In this document: positions 16,265 to 24,583 of the stretch, piece by piece
Position numbering within the stretch: the stretch's first letter is position 1
How the letters are laid out: each line of letters starts with the position of its first letter
Assembly: GCA_041741455.1 (NCBI GenBank)
Contig: JBGSJZ010000003.1
Span: 1 to 64,000, forward strand
Reading direction: 5' to 3'
DNA: 64,000 bases
Origin: CALESS01 sp041741455
GTDB lineage: Bacteria; Chloroflexota; Anaerolineae; Anaerolineales; Anaerolineaceae
Notes under the pieces: model-generated
Told to the model about the DNA's origin: nothing
Database searches by the model: none
Seen by the model: only the letters and a program-made list of their open reading frames with translations
Translations under genes and position numbers: made by a program

Positions 16265-18649
16265 TTATTCAGGTTTTCCCATGATGACTTGTACATCATG
16301 CACCTGCCCGTCATTGAAGACCGGGATTAATTCGCCTTCAAGGCTTTTACCGTCTATGGTTATTGAGTTAATGCCTCTATTGATTCTTTGTGGGTTTTTT
16401 ACCTCGATTTTGTACGTAGCATTACGGAATTTCCGGGTAACCTTAAACCCGGGCCAATAAGCTGGAATGGACGGATCCACCAGCAAACCATCTGTCTGTG
16501 GCCGGATTCCCAGAATCCAGTGGGTTGCCACCCGGTGCAACCATTGGGAAGAACCGGTGTACCAGGTCCATCCGCCCCGACCGTAGTACTCGGAAACCGG
16601 ACCATCCACATTGCCCGGGGTGACATAGGGTTCGGCTTTATAGGTCTCAATGTCCTGACTTCGATTGGGCGGGCAAATCCGCCGGAACGCCTCATAGGCT
16701 AGTTCCGGTTCTCCCACCAGGGTGTACGCCCAGATGGACCAGGTGGCAGCATGTGTGTAAACCCCGCCATTTTCGCGCAAGCCCGGCGTATAGCGAGTGA
16801 CGTAGCCGATATCCGACCGGGGTTTGGTAAAGGCTGGGAAATTCAGCAAGGTCCCATAATCCTTGAACAGGTATTTGGTGACTGAATTCATCGCCTTTTG
16901 GGCGCGCTCTCCATCAGCCAGGCCGCTGATAACCGCCCAGTTGTTGGGCATCAGGAAGATCTGGCCTTCGCTGTTTTCCTTGGAGCCCAGTAGCAGGCCG
17001 TCATCCGTGGTTGCCTGTAAATACCATTCGCCATCCCATCCATGCCGGTTGACGGCATCTTTCAGGCTCTGACGCACGATTTCGCAGCGTTCTGCAAAGC
17101 CAGTTTCCTCACGCATCCGGGCGATGGGGATGAACGTACCGAGGATCATGTATAAAAATTCGCCAACCCAGAAACTTTCACCCCGCATCAGTGTACCGAC
17201 CGCGCTCAGGCCATCGTTCCAGTCGTGATCGCCCATCAACGGCACCCCGCGTGGGGAGAAGCGCGAGAAGGAGCGTTCAATGGCGCGCTTACAGTGCGCG
17301 TAAAAGCTTTCGGCAGGCCCGTTCAGATACGGAATTGCTTCATCCAGGATGCTGAAATCGCCAGTTTCTTTCAAGTAGGCATCCAGGATGAATGGCAGCC
17401 AGAGCAAATCATCCGAGCAATTGGTGCGTGGTCCGCCACCGCGGATGGAGAACCACCAGTGGAAGACATCTCCTTCAATAAATTGATGGGCGGCGTGCAG
17501 CAACAATTGTTTACGGGCATAATCCGGTTCGCTGATCAGGAAGATCTGGCTATCCTGCAGCTGGTCGCGAAAACCAATGCCGGCGGATACCTGATAAAAG
17601 GCTGATTTGCCCCACAGACGGCAGGAGATTGCCTGGTATTTAAGCCAGGTATTGGTCATGAAGTTGAATGCATCGTCCGGGGTTTCGACTTTTTCACTGT
17701 CGATGAAACGTGACCAGAAAGCGTTGACCTCTTGCAAAGCCTGTTCACACTGGTGAAGACCGGTGTAACGGCTGATCAATTCGGCCACTTCCTCTTTGCC
17801 ATCTTCAGCAGCACCAAGGCTGAAGACCACCGTTTTGGATTGACCCGGTTCCAGGTTCACCTGAACCTGCAGGGCGGCAATCGCGTCGGTAAAGCGTCCG
17901 GAGTGACCGGACAGCTTGGGTTCGATCATCGCCCGAGGCTGGTCGTCGTTATGATAAAGGCCGATAAAGGTTTCTTTGTCACAATCGAAGGATTTCAGTG
18001 GTTCGCTGACTGCCATGAAGGCGGTATACGGCCAATCGATGTTATTATGCCGGCCTTTCTCGTCGGCGAAGCCCCACAGGCACTTGCGGGCATAAACCGC
18101 GTTTTGGGCAATACCGGCAGAGGTTTCGATAAATAATTTATGAAACTCGCGGTGCTCATCGGGTGCAAAACCCAGCAGCCATTCAGCATACGAGGTGATA
18201 TCCAACTCACGAGCTTCGCTGCTGTGGTTGGTCAATTTCAGCCGGAAAACCTCGACCGGATCAGAAGCAGCAACGAAGACGGTTAATTCGCTCTCAATTT
18301 CCTGGTATTCTTGGGTAAATTTGGAGTAGCCAATCCCATGCACTACCGAAAAATGCTGGTATGGAAGCATCACGGGTTTATAAGTGGCCGACCAGAAAAT
18401 GTTTCGCTGTAAATCCCGGATGTAAAAGTATTTTCCCCAATTGTCCTTGATCAAATCCTGAAAGGAGCGGGTCAGGCGGTTTTGACCGGCGTTGCCGCGC
18501 CAACTGTAACCGGAGCCGGTTTGGGAAATCATCATGCCAAAATCTCCATTGCTCATGATGTTGCCCCACGGCCTGGGTGTTAGGGGAGAGGTGATAACGT
18601 ATTCTTTTCCATCATCCGAAAAATAACCGTAGGCATTTTGAAATTTCAT
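16265..18649 (-). CDS. GH94 inverting oligosaccharide phosphorylase
   Basis: The start is placed at ATG 18649 (MKFQNAYGYF, AGGG seven bases upstream), giving 794 residues. It has the GH94 layout: an N-terminal beta-sandwich with ITSPLTPRPWGNIMSN and SGYSWRGNAGQNRLT, then an (alpha/alpha)6 barrel with GFRDQLQD, GDVFHWWF and MGDHDWNDG. In the last motif Asp479 matches the general-acid aspartate of cellobiose phosphorylase. The reaction is phosphorolysis of a beta-glucoside to alpha-glucose 1-phosphate plus a shortened sugar. The length fits disaccharide phosphorylases (about 800) and not the roughly 1100-residue 1,2-beta-oligoglucan phosphorylases, so sophorose, laminaribiose and cellobiose are all possible. 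Its product would feed Pgm at 52450-54090. It is the first gene of the operon. Confidence 0.9.
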   Translation of the reverse strand: MKFQNAYGYFSDDGKEYVITSPLTPRPWGNIMSNGDFGMMISQTGSGYSWRGNAGQNRLTRSFQDLIKDNWGKYFYIRDLQRNIFWSATYKPVMLPYQHFSVVHGIGYSKFTQEYQEIESELTVFVAASDPVEVFRLKLTNHSSEARELDITSYAEWLLGFAPDEHREFHKLFIETSAGIAQNAVYARKCLWGFADEKGRHNNIDWPYTAFMAVSEPLKSFDCDKETFIGLYHNDDQPRAMIEPKLSGHSGRFTDAIAALQVQVNLEPGQSKTVVFSLGAAEDGKEEVAELISRYTGLHQCEQALQEVNAFWSRFIDSEKVETPDDAFNFMTNTWLKYQAISCRLWGKSAFYQVSAGIGFRDQLQDSQIFLISEPDYARKQLLLHAAHQFIEGDVFHWWFSIRGGGPRTNCSDDLLWLPFILDAYLKETGDFSILDEAIPYLNGPAESFYAHCKRAIERSFSRFSPRGVPLMGDHDWNDGLSAVGTLMRGESFWVGEFLYMILGTFIPIARMREETGFAERCEIVRQSLKDAVNRHGWDGEWYLQATTDDGLLLGSKENSEGQIFLMPNNWAVISGLADGERAQKAMNSVTKYLFKDYGTLLNFPAFTKPRSDIGYVTRYTPGLRENGGVYTHAATWSIWAYTLVGEPELAYEAFRRICPPNRSQDIETYKAEPYVTPGNVDGPVSEYYGRGGWTWYTGSSQWLHRVATHWILGIRPQTDGLLVDPSIPAYWPGFKVTRKFRNATYKIEVKNPQRINRGINSITIDGKSLEGELIPVFNDGQVHDVQVIMGKPE

Positions 18650-18730
18650 TGTTTTGCCCTTGTGACGATATGGACTATATTGCATTTCTACAGATAAGTA
18701 GGATGGATAAAATGATAAACATGGAAAACA

Positions 18731-18742
18731 TGAAACGTTTCA
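18731..18742. promoter_or_regulatory. LacI-type operator palindrome upstream of the glucan operon
   Basis: The sequence TGAAACGTTTCA is a perfect 12 bp palindrome with the central CG and flanking A/T typical of LacI-family operators. It lies 82 bp upstream of the GH94 start and no second copy was noticed in the operon. The probable ligand is the LacI-type protein encoded at 1495-2478. Confidence 0.7.
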
Positions 18743-18915
18743 CTTTTTGACCAAAAAATATATCCGACATTCAGCTATTAAATTGGGAGCATACAGTGTA
18801 GAACATCACTTAAAACATTAGCATAAATTTTTACGAAAGTCAAGAACGAAATTTTGAAAATCTACAATAATTTTTTTCTATACCCGGTCAGTGCAGTAGG
18901 TTTTTGGGAATCCGA
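18743..18915. other. Divergent intergenic region, AT-rich
   Basis: This is the spacer between the glucan operon and the corrinoid operon. It holds no gene. I see no cobalamin riboswitch: no B12-box-like sequence or long structured leader precedes the corrinoid gene. A promoter for the minus operon must lie here, with TATATT-like matches near 18755-18775, but I cannot fix it. Confidence 0.5.
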
Positions 18916-18944
18916 ATGACAAAGGAACAAAATTGGCATAAAAT
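18916..18944 (+). promoter_or_regulatory. Sigma-A-type promoter of the corrinoid operon
   Basis: A -35 box ATGACA (18916-18921), a 17 bp spacer and a -10 box TAAAAT (18939-18944). Transcription would begin near 18951, leaving a leader of about 30 bases that contains a GGAGG ribosome site at 18971-18975. Confidence 0.7.
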
Positions 18945-18980
18945 ACAGTATCCCTTGGAAGCAAATTAACGGAGGTTTGA

Positions 18981-19622
18981 ATGAACCAATTTGAACAGGA
19001 GATTTACAACGCAGTGGTGGAAGGCAATGCCAGCGGGGTAAAGGCCGGCGTTCAGGCTGGCCTGGACGACGCCTGCAAAGCGGAAGAATTGCTCAATAAC
19101 GGCTTGATCGCTGCCATGAAAGAAGTCGGTCGCCTGTTTGAAGAGGGCGAGTATTTTGTGCCGGAGATGTTGATCTCGGCCCGTGCCATGCAGGCGGGTA
19201 TGACCATCTTGCGGCCAATCCTGGTTGCCCAGGATATCAAACCTGTGGGTAAGGTGGTGATTGGCACAGTTAAAGGCGATCAGCACGATATCGGTAAAAA
19301 CTTGGTCAGCATGATGCTGGAGGGTGCTGGTTTTCAAATCATCGACATGGGCACGGATGTCTCCCCGGAAAAGTTCCTGGAAGCCATCCAGACCCACCAC
19401 CCGGACTTGCTGGGCATGTCCGCCTTGCTGACTACCACCATGTCCAACATGGAAAAGACCATCCGCTTCCTGGAAGCAAACCAGGTGCGAGACCAGGTCA
19501 AAGTGATGATTGGCGGAGCGCCTGTGACGCAAAAATATGCCGACCAAATCGGGGCAGATGGTTTTGCACCTGACGCCAATCAGGCGTCCATTCTGGCTCG
19601 GAGACTGGTCGGTCTGGGCTAA
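18981..19622 (+). CDS. Corrinoid (B12-binding) methyl-carrier protein, MtaC/MtbC/MttC type
   Basis: 213 residues, the usual length for stand-alone corrinoid proteins. Residues 1-85 are the helical cap domain (ACKAEELLNNGLIAAMKEVG, VPEMLISARAMQAGM). Residues 90-213 are the B12-binding Rossmann domain with the signature GDQHDIGKNL, in which His102 is the lower axial cobalt ligand. It carries a methyl group from a methylated substrate to an acceptor. It is the first gene of a four-gene operon with a UroD-type methyltransferase, DUF1638 and a corrinoid activator. The substrate cannot be told from this protein alone. Confidence 0.95.
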   Translation: MNQFEQEIYNAVVEGNASGVKAGVQAGLDDACKAEELLNNGLIAAMKEVGRLFEEGEYFVPEMLISARAMQAGMTILRPILVAQDIKPVGKVVIGTVKGDQHDIGKNLVSMMLEGAGFQIIDMGTDVSPEKFLEAIQTHHPDLLGMSALLTTTMSNMEKTIRFLEANQVRDQVKVMIGGAPVTQKYADQIGADGFAPDANQASILARRLVGLG

Positions 19623-19628
19623 TCCAGC

Positions 19629-20624
19629 ATGAGATCCCAGTTTGGAAGTTTCATTTTAAATTCGATCCAACGTGTCCCGATGCCAATTGGGGTGTATGCT
19701 GGTTTGGAGATCACCGGGGCTTCCGTGAAGGAGGCGGTGACCAACCCAGCTGCTCAAAGTGAGGCAGTCCTTGCTCTGCACGAGCGCTTTCAGACGGATG
19801 TCCTGCTGACCGCCATGGATTTAAGCGCCGAGGCCGATCTTTTCGGCTGTGAAATCTGCATGGATGAGGATGAAATTCCGACTGTGATCGGTCGCTTGGT
19901 GCACTCTGCCGGTGAGATTGATCAACTGGTGGTGCCATCCGCAGGCGACGGCCGGACGGCAGTTCACCTGGAGACAGCCCGGCAGTTGTCAGTCGCAAAA
20001 ACAGGCTGTCCGGTACTGGGCGGGGTGATTGGCCCCTTTTCACTGGTCGGACGCTTGATCGGAGTCTCGGAAGCGCTCGAACTGTCCCTACTTGATCCGG
20101 GTTTGCTGGAGATACTGCTCGCCAAGGCTACCCAATTTCTGATAGATTATGTAGGTTGTTTTCGCCGGGTGGGGGCTGCTGGCGTCATCATGGCGGAGCC
20201 GGCAGCCGGGCTGCTCTCACCGCGCGGACTGGCCCGCTTTTCCAGCCCCTTTGTCAGGCAAATCATTGAGCATAACCAGGCGGAGAACTTCACCCTCATC
20301 CTGCATAATTGCGGCGCCCGAATCCAGCATCTACCCAAGATCCTCGAAGCCGGGGCGGAGATCTACCACTTCGGTGCGCCAATGGATATCGGTCAAGCGC
20401 TGGTGCAGATGGATTCGGGCGTGATCTTGGGCGGAAATTTGGATCCTACGGATGTTTTTTATAGCGGGACTCCAGTTGAGGTTCACCAGAAAACTGACCA
20501 ATTGCTGCGGCTGGCAGCCGGCAACCGAAATTTTATCATTTCGTCCGGCTGCGATCTTCCACCTCATACACCCGTGGCAAATCTGGATGTCTTCTATCAA
20601 ACCGTGCGGGGATTTACCGGATGA
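19629..20624 (+). CDS. Uroporphyrinogen decarboxylase-family methyltransferase (MtaA/MtbA-like)
   Basis: 331 residues, six bases after the corrinoid gene. The fold is the UroD/MtaA TIM barrel; typical stretches are FQTDVLLTAMDLSAEADLFG, GPFSLVGRLIG and VIMAEPAAGLLSPR. The zinc ligands used by this group are probably in NFTLILHNCGA (His and Cys) and the C-terminal SSGCDLPPHTP (Cys). Such proteins move a methyl group between a corrinoid protein and a thiol such as CoM, or tetrahydrofolate in some bacteria. CoM is unlikely in this organism, so the acceptor or donor is open. The end overlaps the DUF1638 start by four bases. Confidence 0.88.
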   Translation: MRSQFGSFILNSIQRVPMPIGVYAGLEITGASVKEAVTNPAAQSEAVLALHERFQTDVLLTAMDLSAEADLFGCEICMDEDEIPTVIGRLVHSAGEIDQLVVPSAGDGRTAVHLETARQLSVAKTGCPVLGGVIGPFSLVGRLIGVSEALELSLLDPGLLEILLAKATQFLIDYVGCFRRVGAAGVIMAEPAAGLLSPRGLARFSSPFVRQIIEHNQAENFTLILHNCGARIQHLPKILEAGAEIYHFGAPMDIGQALVQMDSGVILGGNLDPTDVFYSGTPVEVHQKTDQLLRLAAGNRNFIISSGCDLPPHTPVANLDVFYQTVRGFTG

Positions 20625-21376
20625 AGCGCTACCTGTGCATTGCCTGTGAGGTGTTGGCGCGCCCACTCTATTTGGCAGCCGCCACTTCCCGCAACGTGGT
20701 GGATATCCAGTTGATGCGGCGTGGATTGCACAACACCCCCAAAGAATTGCTGGCCACCCTCCAGTCCCAAATCGACCAGGCTGAAGGCCAGGGCTACCAA
20801 GCTTTACTTCTGGGGTACGGGTTGTGTGGCAATGGCACCGCCGATCTGCAGGCGCGTACCATTCCGTTGGTCATTCCCCGCGTTCATGATTGCATCGGCT
20901 TGCTGCTGGGTGATCCAGTTCGTTACCGCCAGCAGTTTGACCAGATCCCCGGCACCTATTGGTACACCCAGGACTTCATGGAGCGGAGAGACGGCGATTC
21001 AAAATTCTCCTCGCTGGGTTCAACTACGGAAGACGAAATGAAGGCACAATACGACCTGTTTGTGGCCAAATATGGCCGGGAAAACGCCGATTACCTGATG
21101 GATGTTATGGGATCCTGGCAAAGCCATTACGAACGGGCGGCTTTCATCGATCTAGGCATCACGGATGACTCGCCTTACGAGCAGGAAACCCAATCTGCAG
21201 CTGCCCACCATGGCTGGCGCTATGAAAAATTGGCCGGGGATTTATTATTGTTTCACAGCTTGTTGAATGGAGATTGGGAAAACAGCGATCAGGCAAATTT
21301 CCAGGTGGTTCCCGCCGGGCATCGGGTTGAATTGACCTATAACGATTGTATTTTCACCGTGGTCCCGAATGGCTAA
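20621..21376 (+). CDS. DUF1638 family protein
   Basis: 251 residues, overlapping both neighbours (4 and 8 bp). Family-typical segments are an N-terminal ACEVLARPLYLAAA, a central LLLGYGLCGNGTADLQ followed by IPLVIPRVHDCIGLLLG, and a C-terminal DLLLFHSLLNGDW. Conserved Cys (IACEVL, YGLCGNG, HDCIG) and His residues could hold a metal. DUF1638 proteins are known to sit beside corrinoid methyltransferase genes, and their function is not established to my knowledge. Tight coupling here suggests a partner or maturation role in the methyl-transfer system. Confidence 0.85.
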   Translation: MKRYLCIACEVLARPLYLAAATSRNVVDIQLMRRGLHNTPKELLATLQSQIDQAEGQGYQALLLGYGLCGNGTADLQARTIPLVIPRVHDCIGLLLGDPVRYRQQFDQIPGTYWYTQDFMERRDGDSKFSSLGSTTEDEMKAQYDLFVAKYGRENADYLMDVMGSWQSHYERAAFIDLGITDDSPYEQETQSAAAHHGWRYEKLAGDLLLFHSLLNGDWENSDQANFQVVPAGHRVELTYNDCIFTVVPNG

Positions 21377-23177
21377 AAAACAGGCTGATCCCATGCTCCA
21401 GGTCATTCTGGAGCCGCTGGGATCGCGCGTCCAGGTGAAACCCGGCGTCACGTTGTTGGAGTGTGCTCAAAAAGCCGGAATTGAAATAAACGCCGTTTGT
21501 GGCGGCAATGGCACCTGCGGCATGTGCAAAGTTATCCGGATGCAAGGCGATTTCTCGCCGCTGGGCTCTGCTGAGAAAGACCTGCTGGAGATGGGGGAAC
21601 TGGGGCAGGAGATGCGGTTGGCCTGTCAGACCCGGGTCTATTCGGACGCCCGGGTGCAATTCCCACCCGAATCGCTGGCCACGCTGCAGCGGCTGCAACT
21701 GGAAGGCCTGGAAACCAACATCCAGCTGGAACCGGCAGTCAAATTCATCGATCTTGAATCCCCTCAACTGGTAGGGGCGGACCCCCGGCAGATGCTGGCC
21801 TGGTTGGAACAAAAACTCCAGATCCAGGTCCAATCGGACTTGCTGGCCTGGGTTGAAACCTGCCTTGAGAGTCCGCTCAGAAAGCTGCGCATAGTCTACA
21901 ACAATCGTCAGGTTATTTCTGTCCTGCCCTCCGGCACTCGAATCTTTGGCCTGGCGGTCGATATTGGTACCACCAAGGTAGCCGCTTACCTGGTGGATTT
22001 GGAAAGCGGTCAGACCGTCGCCTCGGCCGGTATCACCAATCCACAGATTGCCTTTGGGGAGGATGTAATCAGCCGCATCGAATACAGCGACAGCCATCCG
22101 CAGGGTGGTCGCCAGTTGCAGCGGGTCTTGCTGGACGGACTGAACGAACTGCTGGCAAACCTGTGCCATCAGGTCGGCGTCCGCCCGGAACAGTTGGTCG
22201 ATGCGGTCATGGTCGGCAACACCGCCATGCACCATTTGTTAGTGGGTTGCTCGGTGCATTCGCTGGGCACCGCTCCCTATAAAGCCGCCATCAAGGATGC
22301 CATGTCGCTGCCAGCAAGCCAAATTGGGCTGCAGCTGGCGCCTGGAGCGGAGATTTATCTGCCCCCCAATATCGCCGGTTTTGTGGGCGGTGATCATGTA
22401 GCCATGCTGTTGGCCACCCGGTCTACAGAGTTCGCTGAGACAGTGGTTGCATTGGATATTGGCACAAATACCGAAATTAGCCTAGTGCACCGTGGCCGCC
22501 ACTTTGCCTGTTCGTGCGCCTCTGGACCAGCCTTTGAAGGCGCTCACATCCGCGAAGGCATCCGGGCCATCCCCGGGGCGATTGAGCGGGTCTTGCTGAA
22601 AGGCGAGAAGGTGCAGATCCACACGGTACAGGGCAAACCGGCCATCGGCATCTGCGGCTCGGGCATCCTGGATGCGGTGGCTGAACTGCGCCAGGCCGAC
22701 CTGATCGACCGGCGCGGCGCTTTCCGCAAGGGAAATCCGCGGCTCTCCTTGCGCCATGGTAAGCCGGCGTTTGTGCTGGTTCCTGCCCAAAAAAGTGGCC
22801 ATGGCCGGGAGATCAGCATTAACCGCCAGGATATCAACGAAATCCAGCTGGCCAAGGCAGCTATCCGCTCCGGGGTAGAAGTGCTCTTGCGGGAAGCTGG
22901 CATCAATGCGGAAGATATAGAGATTTTCTTGGTGGCTGGTGCCTTCGGCTCCTACTTGGATTTGCGAAACGCTGTGCGAATTGGCATGTTCCCGCCCATT
23001 CCGCTGGAACGCTACCGGCAGGTCGGCAACGCCGCTGGGGCCGGAGCGCGCCAGATGCTGATATCCACCCGTCTGCGGACCTCTGCAGAGCACCTGGGGG
23101 ATAAGATCGAATACGTGGAATTGACCACAGTCTCCGGTTACACCGATATTTTTATGGATGCCATCCAATTGGATTGA
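21369..23177 (+). CDS. ATP-dependent corrinoid activation protein (2Fe-2S ASKHA, RACo/RamA-like)
   Basis: 602 residues. Residues 9-90 are a plant-type 2Fe-2S ferredoxin domain with Cys44, Cys50, Cys53 and Cys86 in the C-x5-C-x2-C-xn-C pattern. A linker follows, then an ASKHA ATPase from about 195 with FGLAVDIGTTKVAAYLVDL (phosphate 1), VVALDIGTNTEISL, AIGICGSGILDAVAEL and FLVAGAFGSYL. This is the layout of RACo from Carboxydothermus and related COG3894 activators; methanogen RamA carries its iron-sulfur clusters differently. It reduces accidentally oxidised Co(II) back to Co(I) on the partner corrinoid protein at the cost of ATP. Confidence 0.93.
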   Translation: MAKKQADPMLQVILEPLGSRVQVKPGVTLLECAQKAGIEINAVCGGNGTCGMCKVIRMQGDFSPLGSAEKDLLEMGELGQEMRLACQTRVYSDARVQFPPESLATLQRLQLEGLETNIQLEPAVKFIDLESPQLVGADPRQMLAWLEQKLQIQVQSDLLAWVETCLESPLRKLRIVYNNRQVISVLPSGTRIFGLAVDIGTTKVAAYLVDLESGQTVASAGITNPQIAFGEDVISRIEYSDSHPQGGRQLQRVLLDGLNELLANLCHQVGVRPEQLVDAVMVGNTAMHHLLVGCSVHSLGTAPYKAAIKDAMSLPASQIGLQLAPGAEIYLPPNIAGFVGGDHVAMLLATRSTEFAETVVALDIGTNTEISLVHRGRHFACSCASGPAFEGAHIREGIRAIPGAIERVLLKGEKVQIHTVQGKPAIGICGSGILDAVAELRQADLIDRRGAFRKGNPRLSLRHGKPAFVLVPAQKSGHGREISINRQDINEIQLAKAAIRSGVEVLLREAGINAEDIEIFLVAGAFGSYLDLRNAVRIGMFPPIPLERYRQVGNAAGAGARQMLISTRLRTSAEHLGDKIEYVELTTVSGYTDIFMDAIQLD

Positions 23178-23355
23178 TGGGGATGGATTTATTACTGAAA
23201 ATCCAATAAGCAATCCGGGCTCTGCCGACCATCATAAGATTCTGATCGCGCCGGTCTTGTATAGCACCTCCGAAGGGCGGCTAGACCGAGAGCGACGAAA
23301 TGTAATAATAGAATCCCCGCAGAAAAAAAACAAAACGGATATACCAATTCTAAAC

Positions 23356-23375
23356 CCCTGAAAAGGGACTTTTTT
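23356..23375 (+). terminator. Short GAAA-loop terminator after the corrinoid operon
   Basis: The stem CCCT/AGGG closes a GAAA tetraloop, followed by AC and a run of six T. It is short, but it lies at the right place, in the 272 bp gap after the corrinoid activator. The rest of that gap (23178-23355) shows no gene. Confidence 0.5.
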
Positions 23376-23449
23376 ATACAATCTTCTCAGATGTGCAGGA
23401 AATTGCAGCTCAGATTCCAGACAAATTTTCATAGAATTGAGAAGAGTGT

Positions 23450-24457
23450 ATGCTGAACAAATCAAAGATACCTACGATAAGAATCGTGATTACAGCAGTC
23501 GTGCTGATCCTGTGCGGGATTGCTTATTTACTGGCCGACCGCTACCTGATTGATCATATTGAGATGGTTGAAGTCAGCGCATCCAGCGCCGCCACAGTAA
23601 CTGCTGCAGGCCAGAGCGAGCCAGTCAACTCGCTTGTTTCATCCTCCACGAATTTGCAACTCTCCAACCAGTCTGAGGAGACCACCACCGCCACACCCAG
23701 TCTATACAGTGATGACTGGAATTACATTTCAGATGGAATCTCCATTTCCATCGAGAAGGTCACCATCGGCAGCGGCAGTACCACCCTGACCTACTTTGTG
23801 GCGGATGTTGTGATTTCAGATGCCACTCAATTAACCAGCGCCTTTGCCTACGACCAGTTTGGCCGGAATATTATTGACTACACTTCAAGCATTGCTGAAC
23901 AGAATGATGCCATCTTTGCCATCAACGGCGACTACTACGGCTTTCGCACAGATGGCATCATCATTCGTAACGGGATCATCTACCGAGATGAACCGGCCCG
24001 CACTGGTCTGGCCTTCTATCTGGATGGCACGATGAAGATTTATGACGAAACCCAGACCACAGCGGAGGAACTGCTTACAGATGGTGTCTGGAATACCCTC
24101 TCCTTTGGCCCTGCTTTGTTGGTAAATGGGGAATCGCCCGCCAACCTGACCACGGTGGAGGTTGATCATAACTTCGGCAATCACTCCATCCAGGGCAATC
24201 AACCGCGAACAGGGATTGGTATCATTGACGCCAACCATTTCGTTTTCATTGTGGTGGACGGGCGCAGCACCGGTTACAGCCGCGGCGCTACTTTGACCGA
24301 ATTGGCTCAGATGTTCAAGGATCGTGGCTGCACCCAGGCCTATAACATCGATGGCGGTGGCTCATCCACCATGGTTTTTAATGGCCGGGTGGTCAACAAC
24401 CCGTTGGGACGTAACAAGGAACGTGGCACCAGCGATATTTTGTTGATTGGTTCATAA
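23450..24457 (+). CDS. Secreted phosphodiester glycosidase (NAGPA)-domain protein
   Basis: 335 residues. One N-terminal membrane segment (IRIVITAVVLILCGIAYLLA) is followed by a Ser/Thr-rich linker to about residue 80. From about 100 the sequence matches the NAGPA/DUF2233 domain: FAINGDYYGFRTDGIIIRNG, TGIGIIDANHFVFIVVDGR, and GCTQAYNIDGGGSSTMVF with the NxDGGGSS signature near the end. In the human enzyme this fold removes GlcNAc from mannose-6-phosphate diesters; bacterial members act on cell-wall or exopolysaccharide phosphodiesters. The natural substrate here is unknown. It stands alone between two terminators. Confidence 0.88.
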   Translation: MLNKSKIPTIRIVITAVVLILCGIAYLLADRYLIDHIEMVEVSASSAATVTAAGQSEPVNSLVSSSTNLQLSNQSEETTTATPSLYSDDWNYISDGISISIEKVTIGSGSTTLTYFVADVVISDATQLTSAFAYDQFGRNIIDYTSSIAEQNDAIFAINGDYYGFRTDGIIIRNGIIYRDEPARTGLAFYLDGTMKIYDETQTTAEELLTDGVWNTLSFGPALLVNGESPANLTTVEVDHNFGNHSIQGNQPRTGIGIIDANHFVFIVVDGRSTGYSRGATLTELAQMFKDRGCTQAYNIDGGGSSTMVFNGRVVNNPLGRNKERGTSDILLIGS

Positions 24458-24491
24458 GCCTGGATAATGACTTTTGGACGGAAGAATGCAG

Positions 24492-24530
24492 TAGCCGAAG
24501 GGGAGGGTTCCAAACCCTCCCCTTCGGCTA
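24492..24530. terminator. Strong hairpin between convergent genes
   Basis: A perfect 18 bp inverted repeat (TAGCCGAAGGGGAGGGTT) with a 3-base loop. It lies between the convergent NAGPA-domain and DegV genes and could terminate both, though neither side has a strong T tract. Confidence 0.7.
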
Positions 24531-24583
24531 TCTTAATCGTTGTAAAGCAATTCTTTCTTGTTTATATTGGTCGGCAGGATAAA

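Noticed and set aside
18743..18980. Cobalamin riboswitch before the corrinoid operon
   Set aside because: The predicted leader after the promoter is only about 30 bases, and no B12-box or long paired structure is visible.
19629..20624. Haem-pathway uroporphyrinogen decarboxylase (HemE)
   Set aside because: The gene sits in a corrinoid operon, lacks haem genes nearby, and has the Cys/His pattern of MtaA-type methyltransferases.
21354..22235. A 293-codon minus-strand frame over the corrinoid activator gene
   Set aside because: The plus strand encodes a clear ferredoxin-ASKHA protein; the antisense product has no recognisable motif.
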